Shown: piece by piece, positions 34,745 to 45,489 of the stretch
Layout of the letters: each line of letters opens with the position of its first letter
Position numbering within the stretch: the stretch's first letter is position 1
Made by a program: the position numbers and the translations under genes
From: Ctenosaura bakeri
Taxonomy: Eukaryota > Chordata > Lepidosauria > Squamata > Iguanidae
NCBI GenBank assembly: GCA_948474755.1
Contig: CAOLHI010000023.1
Coordinates: 186,001-250,000 of the forward strand
Direction of reading: 5' to 3'
Length of the DNA stretch: 64,000 bases
The notes under the pieces: generated by a model
Database searches by the model: none
Told to the model about the DNA's origin: nothing
Seen by the model: only the letters and a program-made list of their open reading frames with translations

Positions 34745-35233
34745 ATTGTCTCAAAAGCTGTTAGAAGTCCAGTACAGTTAGCACAGTTGCTCTTTCCCTA
34801 TCTTTTTCTCAGTACAGCTTAACTCTCAGGGCAATCAATGCTGCTTCAGCGTCAGAACCAAACCAGTGAAAGCAATCTAGATAATTGCTATCATCTGGGC
34901 ATATTTATTATTTCGTAGACTATGATACGTGACATGCAGTGTCATTAGGTATCTGACAACTCATGAGATCTTACGATTGTTTTGGCAGCTATCAGATAAG
35001 GGATGCTTATAGTAAAACATTCAGCTTTTATATTTTGAGTTTTAAATTTGACATTCAACTTGGGGAAGTGAATTTTGAAGTAAAAATGTGAGTGACATAT
35101 GTTTCTCCATTTATATTACCTGCAGGAACATAAGTCTTCAATGGTGCAGCAAGAGGATGAGTCAGGATACTGCAAATAGTTTAGCTGACTCTTTGCCAGT
35201 CTCCCATTAGTGATTTTTTTTGGTTTTTTTTTG
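34745..35233. other. Intergenic, no gene seen
   Basis: AT-rich, no recognisable repeat. Confidence 0.4.
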
Positions 35234-35236
35234 TTT

Positions 35237-35438
35237 GGCCATTTCCACACTGCACTGTTATAGTGCTATTATTCCACTTTCAACATGCTATGGAATCCTG
35301 GAGTTTGTCGTTTAAGGAGGGGCAATTGGAATTCTCAGCCAGAGAGCTCTTTGGCCTCAGGAAACTACAAACCCCAGGATTCCACAGAATGTTAAAAGTG
35401 AAATAATAGCACTATAACAGTGTAGGGCAGAAGTTGCC
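35237..35438. mobile_element. Foldback MITE, family M2 (copy 6)
   Basis: 202 bp, GGCCATTTCCACACTGCACT to GGGCAGAAGTTGCC; flanks TTT / TTG (one mismatch). Confidence 0.72.
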
Positions 35439-35613
35439 TTGTTTGCATATTAGTTCTCACTCTTTTTCCAATAATAGGACTCAGGGCAGCTTACACCTTT
35501 TTAAAAGAGCAATACAGAATAAAAACTATATTAAACCATCACTAAAAAGTATAAATATAAGAGTTATTTAAAAACAAACAATTTGTAAAGTTAAAACCTT
35601 TAAGATTCACTAT

Positions 35614-36102
35614 GGCCATTTCCGCATGTGGAGGGGGAAACGGGGGAAAACATACTAAAACGGAGCTTACCAGCAGCCGGGTAAGTCCGTCGCCATGCAT
35701 AGCAGCGCGAGCTCACTGCTCCGCACTCCTCCGGTGTCCAAAATGGTGGCTTTGGCATCCAAAATGGTGGCTTCCGGCTGGCAGAGGCTCTCCACCAACC
35801 AGAGAAGCTTGCCAGTCGAAAGCCCACACCAGGCAGATCTGCAGGCATGCACTAGTGCGCGCCTGCAAATCTGCACCAGAGCGCCGCGATGGAGCTGCAC
35901 GGGGCTGTGCACTCTGTGCTTTTTAAAAACCTCTGAAAAGAGGTTTTTTAAAAACATGTGGCACCACCAGTTCCAGTCGCTTCAGAGTGGATTGAGGTGC
36001 GGAACTACGATAAAGTAGTCCACCCCAATCCACTCCACTGTGCAGACGACCTCTGTCGGAGTTTGCTCTGCACTGTTTTAAAACCCTGGTGCGGAAAGGG
36101 CC
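35614..36102. mobile_element. Harbinger MITE (H-5), divergent subfamily
   Basis: 489 bp with GGCCATTTCCGCATG and GTGCGGAAAGGGCC ends; flanks TAT / TAA. The internal sequence differs from the other H copies: AAAATGGTGGCTT occurs twice, and a strong central hairpin TTTTTAAAAACCTCTGAAAA / GAGGTTTTTTAAAAA lies near 35920-35955. It shares CCGGGTAAGTCCG, another donor-like motif. Confidence 0.68.
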
Positions 36103-36525
36103 TAAAAGACTATACACAAACCAACAGAACAGGACAATGCATCATTAAAAGACTACATACAACCCCCCCAAACCCCCCCCAAAACAAAAACAAAACAAGA
36201 CAACACATCCCAGTCACTGTCTAAAAGTATGACAGTATAAGACTGTTTTAACTTGCCAGCAAAAGGAGAGCAAGGATAGAGCTATCCTTGTGTTTGAATC
36301 TTTCAACTTCAGAGGGTAAGTTATGACACCGGGGCTTCTTGGGCAAGTTAAGCCTTGTTCAGGCTACAGTGCCTCCCTGAATTTTTGGTCATTCTTTATT
36401 CTTGAATTCCAGATTGCTGGCTGACCTTGCCTCTCAGTTTGCCCTTGCTTCTTGGCTCGTGGCTTCTGTCTGGTTCATCTCAATACTGAAAACCAATTAG
36501 CTTGGAACCTGTGGAATTCTGTTGC
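36103..36525. other. Intergenic, no gene seen
   Basis: A C-rich/A-rich low-complexity patch at 36160-36205; otherwise unremarkable. Confidence 0.4.
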
Positions 36526-36661
36526 CCTAAATGTGGAGAACATGTGGTCTTCTAGATATTATTGAACTATAACTCCCATCATCTTTCATTATTGACCAGG
36601 CTGAGAATTGCTGATGAGAGTTCTCAATATATGAAAGGGCCACATATTCCCCAACCTTGGG
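36526..36661. mobile_element. hAT-type MITE
   Basis: A short inverted-repeat element: ATGTGGAGAACATGTGGTCT at left, AGGGCCACATATTCCCCAAC at right, with the ACTATAACTCCCATCATCTT core typical of small vertebrate hAT MITEs. The 8-bp duplication is not clear. Confidence 0.5.
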
Positions 36662-37375
36662 CTGCTGAGTTGGGTTGACCACATGAAGGCTACCTCCTTC
36701 TTTCTTCTTCTTACTTACCGCTTTTCAATATTTTCCTGGAGATGCTGACCAATACTCAAATATATGGAATATACTAAAAAATAACCTGCTCATGGAATCC
36801 AAAGAACCATACTCTTTGTTCTGGACACTTAGCCTTCTGATAAGGATTGTTATTTAAATTAGCACCTTAGAATCCATTTAAGAGAAAAATACATAGCATT
36901 GCCAAACCAGTGAAAGAGTCATTTTGAGCAAGACTTTTCCTCTGCAGTCTTTTGCTATGTGGTGGGGTTCTTATAATGGATTCTCATTTGAGTTAGAAGA
37001 ACCTGACCCACACCAGCAGCTTAACTTCAGCAAAGTGACATTATTTTCCTTCTTCTCCTGACAACTAAACCAAGGGAGTCCATTTTTAATCTATAATTGC
37101 ACTCTGTAAAATGGCAGGAGGGCATTCTTTTGAGAAACTGGGTTGGCACTTGGGAGGGTAGATTAATTCTGTTTGTTTGACCAGAGGCAGACAAAGTGGA
37201 ATTTAGGATGGAAGAATTTGAGAAGACTTCTGCAGGGGAAACTAGGTTGGCCTGGAAAGGTCAGTTTTTTGGACATCACTCCATGAATTCTCCATTTAAT
37301 CTGGGCACTGTAATTATTTAAAAAAATCACTTTTTCAAGTCATGGTCCAGTAGCCTATTTTCCCCAATACACAAC
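36662..37375. other. Intergenic, no gene seen
   Basis: No recognisable repeat or coding frame. Confidence 0.4.
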
Positions 37376-37378
37376 CCA

Positions 37379-37556
37379 GGCCATTCTGCACTAGCCTGTT
37401 ATACTGCGATGATTCCACTTTCACATCCTCTGGAATCCTGGGATTTGCAGTTTTGGGAGGGGCAGGTTGGCCCCTCCTGAAACTGCAAACCCCAGGATTC
37501 CAGAGGATGTTGAAAGTGGAATCACCACGCTATAACAGGCTAGTGCGGAAATGGGC
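37379..37556. mobile_element. Foldback MITE, family M2 (copy 7)
   Basis: GGCCATTCTGCACTAGCCTG pairs with CAGGCTAGTGCGGAAATGGG; CCA occurs on both sides (37376-37378 and 37557-37559). A shorter, near-palindromic variant with GGAATCCTGGGATTTGCAGT facing ACTGCAAACCCCAGGATTCC. Confidence 0.72.
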
Positions 37557-37746
37557 CCAGTTTCTATGGAAAGCCTGTGAGCAGGGCCTGGACACCACAG
37601 TTTCTTATAATTATTCCTCAGCAATGCACTTTTGGGCCCAAGGCTAGGAGCAAGGTGGAATACAAATCGGATAAAGAAATGTATAGTCAAAGACAAGCTG
37701 CTTCTTACTCTGGAGGTATCATATATTGTGAATAGCAGTGACTAAA

Positions 37747-37936
37747 GGCATTTCTGCATCACACTGCTCTAGTGCTATTATTTCACTTTCAACATCCTGT
37801 GAAATTCTGGGGTTTGTAGTTTCCTGAGGCCAAAGAGCTCTCCAGCTGAGAATTCTAAATGCCCCTCCCTAAACTGCAAACCCCAGGATTCCAGAGGATG
37901 TTCAATGCACTATAACAGGGTAGTGCAGAATTGACC
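37747..37936. mobile_element. Foldback MITE, family M2 (copy 8)
   Basis: GGCATTTCTGCATCACACTG to GTAGTGCAGAATTGACC with AAA on both sides (37744-37746, 37937-37939). The core is in reversed orientation to copy 1. Confidence 0.7.
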
Positions 37937-38559
37937 AAAGATTCTTTTTTGTTGTGGTTGTGAGCTTTTAAGTCCATTGTCATTTACTGGGTAACCTACA
38001 CTCTACAAACAACATTCTGAGGTAGACAGTAGGTTTATTTGTAGAAAATGCAAGCAATACATCACACTTCTTCTGAAGTTGCTGGGACAAAGGCATTCAT
38101 GGAGCTTACATCTTTTACAGGTACACTTCCAAAATTTAAGTCCCTTTTCGCACGTAGGTCATTAGCGCAATGAGGGAGAGCCCTCGCGCTATTGTAAATT
38201 TCGCAAAAAAGCCCCTTGCACTCCGCACACAGCAGGGCATTTGCGAGAGAGCACCGGTCCCCATCCGGTGCCTTTTCCGCATGTGAGTGTCAAGGGCCAT
38301 GCCCAGGTCCCTCCCTGTCCCCGCCCCACCGGCCCTGATTGGCCGGTGGGTTTTTTTTCTATTTTTTTTTCAGTCCACCGTGCTAATGTTAGCACGATAG
38401 ATCCTGCCAACGGGTCATCGCAGCAGCCCCAAGGGCAGCCCAGTAGCAGGGCTCACTCCTCCTAACGAGCCGCCCCGGAAAAGGTGGAGACTGGCTGGAA
38501 GCATTGCAGCTGTGACGCAGCTGGAGCAGCAGCCCTCCCCACTACGCCGATGACCCGCC

Positions 38560-40154
38560 ATGGAGCCTGGCGAGACAGAGCTCCTCGGGACACTGGCAAT
38601 ACAGCTGTATATGAACAACGTGACTGCTGTGCGAGCCTGGACGGCAGGACAGCGGCGGTGGGGCGGGGGAGCCGTCGTGGGGGCGGCTGTGGCTGTCTGC
38701 ACCCGAGCAGCCGCCACCACCACTGCCTCCACAGCATCCGACGGGGAGCAGCTAACCGATCCCCACGTCGCAGTGCATGCCTGGCTGGGCACCCTTCCGC
38801 GCCCCCAGAGATGGTGGATCAGGACCCGTGTGCAACAAGACTGGTGGCTCCAGGAAGTGCTGGCAACCTGGGATGACGAAACGTGGCTGTACCACTTCAG
38901 AATGACACGGGCCACCCTCTTCGAAATCGTGGAACATCTGCGCCCACAGCTTCAGCGCGCCACTACCGTCATGAGGGTGCCCATCTCTGTAGAGGAGCGG
39001 GTCGCCGTCGCGATCTGGTGGCTCTCCACTCCCCTAACCTACAGGAAGACCGCCAACACCTTCGGACTCGGAATCTCCACTGTGGCAGAGATCGGCGTGG
39101 AAGTCTGCCTCGCCATAGAACATGTCCTGCTGAGCACCACTGTCTGCCTGCACAACCACAGCACGGTGAGTCCGCTCAGCAGTAGCAGCTGTGCATCAGG
39201 CAGCATGACCGTCTGGCGACTGCCATGTCATGCACAGCCATGGCGCGTGCCCCCTCCCATCCCCACAGCTCAGGTGGCACGCTGCCACTAGGGACACATA
39301 GCCGGGGCCGGTGGGCGGGCGTCACCAGGCAGGGGGCGGCGGCTCCACCCTCCTGTCAGTCCCCGCCTCCCCGAGCCATGTCACGTCCCAGTGGCGTCAG
39401 CGAAGCCCCCAAGACATTGATGTCCCCTGTTGATGGCAGTTTCACATCCCACCTTTAGGTCATGGACGGCTTCGAGGCCATGGGATTCCCCCAGTGTATT
39501 GGCACCGTGGACGGGACCCATATCCCCGTACGGTCCCCGAAAGCACGGGCACAGGAGTTCCTCAACAGAAAGGACAGCTTCTCCATCCTGCTGCAAGGCC
39601 TGACGGATCATTCCGGGCAGTTCCTGGATATTGAGTTGGGGTATACGGGTCGCACCCATGATGCACATGTCTTCTGCCACTCAGCCCTGTGGCAGGCCAT
39701 GGAGGCCAAGCGATTCGTCCCCGGCAACCCGACCGTCACCATCCACGGCGTGCGGGTCGGGCCTGTCATCTTGGCAGATGGAGCCTACCCCTTGGGACGG
39801 TGGCTCATGAAGCCCTACAGAGGTCGCCTAAACCCCCAGCAAATGGCCTACAACAGAGTATTCCATCAGTGCCGCAATGTCGTGGAGCGTGCCTTTGGTA
39901 GGCTGAAGGCCAGATGGGGCTGCCTGTCAGCTCCACTGACCGTCTCGGAGCCTAATTTCCTGCCGGTCGTCGCTGCCTGCGTGGTCCTGCACAACATATG
40001 CGAAAGCAAGGGCCATGCACTGCATCCCAGTCTCCCCCCGCCCGCACCCGTCACCATCCCCCCAGGTGCCTACGTCTACGTGGCACACGATCAGAGGAGG
40101 CTGCGGGAGGGCCAGAGGGTCAGGGACGCCATCGCCAGAATGATCGCTGGCTGA
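38560..40154 (+). CDS. Harbinger DDE transposase (two exons)
   Basis: This is the HARBI1-like nuclease that cuts and rejoins the element in the nucleus. Exon 1 is 38560-39165 (202 codons; start in the strong context CCGCCATGG); the intron 39166-39458 has GTGAGT donor and TTTAG acceptor at phase 0; exon 2 is 39459-40154. The joined product is 433 aa, longer than the roughly 350 aa of HARBI1, mostly through a low-complexity Ala/Thr N-terminus (residues 1-75). Residues about 95-185 hold the helical DNA-binding part (ISVEERVAVAIWWL). The catalytic set is present: Asp220 in VDGTHIPV, Asp309 in ILADGAYPL, Glu345 in NVVERAFGRLK, plus the conserved His-Asp at 269-270 (GRTHDAHVF). No stop or frameshift was seen. 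AATAAA follows 118 bp after the stop. The start codon is the least certain part. Confidence 0.88.
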
Positions 40155-40271
40155 TCCACTGTCTCCGCCCCCAGCCGCAGCCAAAGACACCGTGTGCCTT
40201 CCCTCCCCGATCTGGTGACGAAACATGGAAGCACAGCACGTATTCTGTATGCATCAGCCTTTGCCTCTGTG

Positions 40272-40277
40272 AATAAA
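40272..40277 (+). promoter_or_regulatory. Polyadenylation signal of the transposase gene
   Basis: AATAAA in GTGAATAAATGG, 118 bp after the transposase stop codon and before the convergent Myb gene's 3' end. Confidence 0.65.
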
Positions 40278-40524
40278 TGGTACACGTGGTGCCCCATGAC
40301 CCCTTGTGTGGACCCTCATTGCCATAAGCACAGCATGCTCGCGCTGCCAGCATGGTCCGTGGTCCCCGTTGGCAGAGGGAGGGGGGAGACACGCCACGGG
40401 AACATCAGAGGGCATGCCGAGGGGCAGCCAGTGCAGGAGAGGCGCCCATGACTGAGGCATCCCTGTCACACCCACTCTTAACTGCTGGGCAGGAAGGACA
40501 CAGACATGGTGGCAGGAATGTGTG

Positions 40525-40530
40525 TTTATT
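40525..40530 (-). promoter_or_regulatory. Polyadenylation signal of the Myb gene
   Basis: TTTATT on plus, i.e. AATAAA on minus, about 220 bp past the Myb stop codon. The two convergent genes end about 250 bp apart without overlap. Confidence 0.6.
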
Positions 40531-40747
40531 AGGCAGTCTCCGTACGCGGTGACAGGCAGGCAGCAGAGGGAACCCATGCCGGGCAGCGAGTGCCAGATGT
40601 TGTTCCCTGTTTGCCGCCGGCAGCAATGCTCACCAGCAGAGCAGAAGCAGGTCCCCACCCGGGCACCAGAAGGCATAGAGAAGGCAAGCAGTTAACGTCC
40701 CTTCCCTGCAGAGATGTCCTCCCCTACTTCAGGCAAGGCAAGCCAAA

Positions 40748-43008
40748 TCATGGGCTATAGCGTTGCACTCTCTTTCGCGCACGTCTCCCCGTCTCAACAG
40801 CAGCCTCCTCTTGGGACAGCCCCTCAGGAGGCGGCTGGGCAACAGAGGGAAGCCCGGCCATCCCTTGTTGCGATGTGGAGGGGACCGCAGAGGAAGCCAG
40901 GGGAGTGGAGCCACCGCCCGAAGGGCGAGACCCCAGCTTGCGCAGTATGGCAGACATGAGCCTGTTTGTGCTGCGCATCTCCTCCACCACACCTTCCTGG
41001 CACTCTGCGTTCCTGTCCACATCCTCCCTGTGCGTGTCGACCAGTTGCTGGAGAATGGCATTGGTAGCAGTCAGCGCTGTCTCCATCCCTCTCTGGTGCG
41101 CCCTCCGCTCGGCTGCCGAGGCATCATGCAGCTCCCGTGAGTGCTGCATGATGGCCGTGGCAATTGCCTCGCCCCTACGCCCTGTGTGGTCCCTCGCCCG
41201 GGCAGCCACCATCCTTGAGCGGGGAGACATCGCCGCAGTGCTGTGGATCCGCCGCTTCGCTCACTCGGACCTGGCTCTGGAAGGAACACAGACAAGTTGT
41301 CAGTCCAGGGAGCAGAACAACCCCCGCCCCCGGTGCCCTGTGGGCTCGCAACACATTTCCGGACGGCCAGAAACATGAGGGAGGGACACAGGCCCCTGCT
41401 GCACGGGTGCCACACTGGCAGCATCTATGGTTCACTGGGCAGCGCCTCTATGGGAGGGCTCTGCACCATCCGGCCACGGTGTAGAGGTCTTTTCTCATCA
41501 TGCTTACCAGGGCGAAAAAGCCCTGAGTCGGTGGCCACGCTCCCTAACATGGCCTCGTCATCGGCCGACTCCTCGCTTCCCTGGCCGCCGCCAGCGCCCT
41601 CGAAACTACCCACGCTGCCTTGGCCACTAGGCAGGGGTTGGCTGCAGCTTCCCATGCTGTCCTCATCTGGCATATTGTCCTCCACTCGTGCCGCAGACCC
41701 TGTCAAGAGCATGACACCACACACTGTCTACTTGAGCAGATGGCTGGCGACAGGCCCCCCTGGCACCCAGTGACAGCTGACGCCCTGGCTCCCGATGGCT
41801 GTGCCCAATGGCAGCGTGGCCACATCGGCCACGCATGCCTGGGGTGGCACGGAGGGACTTTCCTGTTGCATACAGGGGGAACGTGGGCACGAGGGGGCCG
41901 CGGGATCCGAGGGCTGGACATAGAGATGTTACCCATGGAGTGCCATGTTTCTGCATCACACGCACACACAAGTAGTCACGGCCAACGGAGCAGCACCAGG
42001 TGTGCCTCAGTGCCATAGGGACCCCACCGGGGGCCGTGCTGCAGAAGCGGGTGCGTGGCGCTTACCATGGCACACGTCACCGTGTCACCTGCCGTGCTTC
42101 TCCAGGCCAGGCCTCCTGAGCTCACTCTGCCCTTGGCTTCCCCCCGCTTCCTGCGTCCACTGATGAGCCACTGTGCCATGTTTTCCCTATGCCCGCTCAG
42201 TTGACATTCCTGAACTGCAAGGGCTGCCAGACTGGGAGCCGCTTATCAGCAGCCCACATTCCAACCCTGTCGCCTCCCTGCTATCCCAGACATGCACCTG
42301 CATCCAAGGCCTGAGAACTGCCCGGCTCCTGGCACTACCATTCGGGCTGTTCCCACGGGAAACCAACAGCCCAGAGCGGAGCGCGGGGGAGGCAGCCCGG
42401 GCTCCGGAGGGGACTCCAGGTCCCATCGCTTCCCCTGTGCCTGGCAGCCTGTGGGGCAGACAGTGGGTTCCGGCCCAGTGCCCCACGTGCCACCGCCGCC
42501 AGCCCAGGAGGCCCCTTCCCCCAGGGACATTCCTACCGGTCGACACTGCAGGGCTGTCATCCTTGGTCTGAGATGCATCCATGGGCTCTTCCTCGGGTGC
42601 GGCAACCCTGGTGTCTGCGCGTCCACCGCCACCACCATGGACCAGTTTGAGGCTAGAGGCGACACGCTTCGGGGCCACGCTCGCATCCCCACGGAGGATG
42701 TCATGGAGTTGCCTATAGTAGGGGCAGGTGGCGGGCTGCGCTCCCGTCATGCGGTTATGGGCGAGGACCCGGCAGTACTCCTGGTGCATCATTTTCGTCT
42801 TGTTCCTACATTCCACGGCTGTCCGGCGGTGACCCTTGCGTCCCATCTCTGCTGCGATCTCCTGGAACACTTGTATGTTCCTCTGGCTACTGCGCAGGAG
42901 CTCCTGATACCTTGGCTGGCCCCAGATCTCTAGGAGATCCTCGATCTCAGCGGGCCACCATGCTATTCCTCTCCCTTGAACCCTCTCGGGGGAGGCGGGC
43001 GCGTCCAT
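40748..43008 (-). CDS. Harbinger Myb/SANT (trihelix) accessory protein, three exons
   Basis: In characterised Harbingers the Myb-like protein binds the transposon ends and brings the transposase into the nucleus. Exon 1 is 43008-42537 (ATG in GGCAACATGG); intron 1 starts GTAGGA; exon 2 is 41699-41508 (acceptor TTGACAG, donor GTAAGC); exon 3 is 41259-40748. Both introns are phase 1. Product about 391 aa. Residues about 17-104 form the trihelix domain: WWPAEIEDLLEIWG, then TAVECRNKTKMMHQEY, then CPYYRQLHDIL. Exon 2 is acidic, Gly/Ser-rich. Exon 3 gives a helical, probably coiled-coil tail (HSRELHDASAAERRAHQRG, MRSTNRLMSAILRKLG) and a basic end (RRARKRVQRYSP). The exon 3 acceptor (GAGTGAG) is weak and was chosen because it alone keeps frame; a better AG 15 bp upstream would shift frame. 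Confidence 0.78.
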
Positions 43009-43413
43009 GTTGCCTTCCTGCGGTGCACCGGGGGGCACACGTTTCCCCTTGGAGCTTTGGCTGGAGGCGCGGGCAGGCACGAGAGCCCCTGCCCACGTAG
43101 TAACGTGCTAACGATGGAACCGAGGAACTCCTGGCAAGGGACTGGCAGCCGCCCCTATGGGCGACCTCAGAAACTAAAAGGAAAGCCCGTCTGGGCTGCC
43201 TGCCTGTCGCTGTGTGATGACAGCCGTGTCTATTTGAAAAAGCCCCCTGGAGGGCAAAGGAAGTGGCCAGCTCAGGACCGTTGGAACTAGGGGTGGAGTG
43301 AGTGTGGGTTCCTGTTTGCATGGTGAGGCGAGTGTGTCTGTGCGTGGCGTCTGAGTGGTTGTTGTGTGTTGTGTGCGTGTTGTGTGTATGGTACGTCGCG
43401 GGTGCGTGTGGGC
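43009..43413. promoter_or_regulatory. Divergent intergenic region, probable shared promoter
   Basis: About 400 bp separates the starts of the minus-strand Myb gene and the plus-strand third gene. It is GC-rich on the left, with TGTGTG-rich sequence at 43325-43390 and no obvious TATA box. Placement alone suggests bidirectional transcription; no specific site is claimed. Confidence 0.4.
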
Positions 43414-45374
43414 ATGCCTCGGGAGGGGACCCTGTGAGCCGACGATGAGGTGCAGGTTCTCCTGTCCCTCGTGGCGACCAGCGAGGGCGTGGATGTGCTT
43501 ATGAAGAGCACCCCACTGCCCAGCAAGGCCCTGTACGAGGGCCTTGCGGCTGGCCTCACGGCCAAGGGCTTTGAACGGACGGCAGCCCAGGTCACCAACA
43601 AGTTCAAGGCCCTAAAGTGTCGTTTTTTTGACACAATGGAGCTGTTCCGTGGCCATCCGCCCCCACATGCCCGGCCGAAGTTCTTCGCGGCCATGTTCCG
43701 CATATGGAAGGCGGTGGGAAAGCCCAGGTGGGCCGAGAGACACAAGGGCGGTAAGTGACAACGCACATGCCCATGTTGTCCCTGCTCCCATGCCACCATG
43801 GCCCTGTGAGGGGGGCGACAACCAAGCCATGGACGGCCAGGCCATGGTGCCACCTCACTCATTGCTGGCCTCTGGCCTCGGTGGCCACCTGAAAGGGCTG
43901 CCCCAAGGGACAACCGTGGGGGACGGACGCCTCACTACCACCCCCTCGCTTCTGTTCTTCCCGCAGGAGCACGGAGGCGTCTTGTCCACGCGCCCACGGC
44001 CGCTGCGGGACAGCCCGGGACACGACGGCGAGGTAGATGTCCCCGCGCCACCCTGCCCATGGGATTCCCTATGCAGAGACAGTGGCAGTGCCCCTCTGGG
44101 GGCGGTGCCGTGGCCCCTGCCACTGTCCGTGCAGTAGTCTCTGTCCGGGCCACCCAGCTAGATCCACTTTTGCCCCCCGCTTGCAGCTCGCCGCGGGATG
44201 AGGCCTCTGCCAGAGTCCTCCCAGTCCTCGGAGGGGGAGGGGACGTCGGGGAGCTGTCTGCAAGCGCGCGCCCCTGCTCCTGTGACGCCTGAGGCTGCCA
44301 GTACAGGTGAGGACCCCCGTCCTGCCATGCAGTCCCGCAGACCAGCAGGGCTGCCCACTGCCAGACCCCCTGCCTACTATGGCCAGCGGCCACACTGCAT
44401 TTGTGCTGCTGTCAGGGAATCCTGCCTGGGCTCTCCATCCTCCTGGGGGGGGGCTGGGCGGCTGCAGCTGTGGCTGATCCTGCTGTCGTTGCTCCCCCAG
44501 CTGCATCTGGCACCACCCCCCAGGGACTGTCCACCACCACCACCACCACGTTGGAGGAGGATGTTGGCGTGGCGGATGATGGCGCCGGGAGCTTGCCGAC
44601 AGCGGGGCCGAGCCATGTGCCTGGTGAGTGGCGATGGGACTGGCCTGCTGGCACACGGACAGTCATGTGTGAACCTCTCCCAGCTTCCCTGCACACGGAA
44701 GCTCGGGAATCTTTCCCCCCTGAGCTTTTGCTGTCATGTCATCCCTGATAGGAGAGGGACCTGTCCTCCTCCAGCAGTGGATGGCCGGCGTGGAGCCCTT
44801 GGGGGCGACTGTGCGGCGTGTGGCTTCTCCGGCGCTGGCGGCTGGCGACGAAGGTGAGTACGGGGAGGGTGGTGTCCTGACGGGGGTCCCCCTGTCCCAG
44901 GCCTGTCCGCAGTGATGGTGGTTGCCTGTGGGAGCTTCGGCAACTCCTGTGCAGCCATGGCCACACAGTGACAGATTGCTGCTCCCACAGGTGTGGCTGG
45001 AGTCGTCCACGGGCCAGAGCTACCCACGGTGCCGGACTTGCTCCTGCGACTGCGGGAACTGGAGGAGCGGGTGGCCTCGTCGGAGGAGCACAACAGGAGG
45101 GAATGTGAGTGTCACGGCGGCTACTGCCCAACCACCCCTTGGGGCATGCTGTAGGGGCCGCCGCCGGGCTTTCCGTGGCCACACTAACGCTTTGGTGTCC
45201 ACCTGTCTATCCCCTGCAGATGAGACCCTCCTGAGGTCCGTGGAGGCAATGGCTACGGCTGTGGCTCAGAGGCTGGGGTTTCTGGAGGCCACGGTCCAAC
45301 ACCGCCTAGCCGCCATGGAGCAGACCGTTGCACAGCTGCTCCAGTGGAGGGAGCAGGTCACGGGGCCTCGGTGA
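43414..45374 (+). pseudogene. Second Myb/trihelix-like gene in the Harbinger, in-frame TGA
   Basis: Seven exons join in one frame: 43414-43750, 43967-44032, 44187-44306, 44501-44623, 44752-44853, 44991-45104, 45220-45374. Every intron is phase 1 with GT..AG ends (five donors begin GTGAG or GTAAG), and each internal exon is a multiple of three. The product would be 338 aa. Exon 1 holds a trihelix-like domain: DDEVQVLLSLVA, ALYEGLAAGLTAKGFERTAA, QVTNKFKALKCRFFDTMELF. The middle exons are Ser/Thr/Pro/Gly-rich; the last two give a heptad-like helix (LLLRLRELEERVASSEEHN; LGFLEATVQHRLAAMEQTVA). Codon 8 is TGA (43435-43437) exactly where the domain's first Trp (TGG) should be. Initiation downstream would lose only the N-terminal residues. 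An alternative is that a real first exon lies upstream. Its role is unknown; a second DNA-binding or regulatory partner is the natural guess. Confidence 0.72.
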
Positions 45375-45483
45375 AGTGCCTCTGGCGGCGCCCGCTGTAT
45401 ATAGTTGTCTGTTGTGTGTTGAATGTATATAGTTGTGTATTTTTTGTATGTTGGTTGTTTGCTTATATGTTGAGATTCTGTGC

Positions 45484-45489
45484 AATAAA
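45484..45489 (+). promoter_or_regulatory. Polyadenylation signal of the third Harbinger gene
   Basis: AATAAA in GTGCAATAAATG, 110 bp after the stop at 45374, followed by TGTTTTCCGTTTG-rich sequence. It supports the gene model's 3' end. Confidence 0.65.

Noticed and set aside
42187..42571. Continuation of the Myb frame past 42537 and antisense frames on plus
   Set aside because: A GTAGGA donor at 42536 with a phase-matched acceptor at 41699 explains the C-terminus better; the other frames are GC-rich shadows.
44069..45182. Long minus-strand frames opposite the third Harbinger gene
   Set aside because: Low-complexity shadows of GC-rich exons; only the plus strand has consistent splice sites and domain structure.
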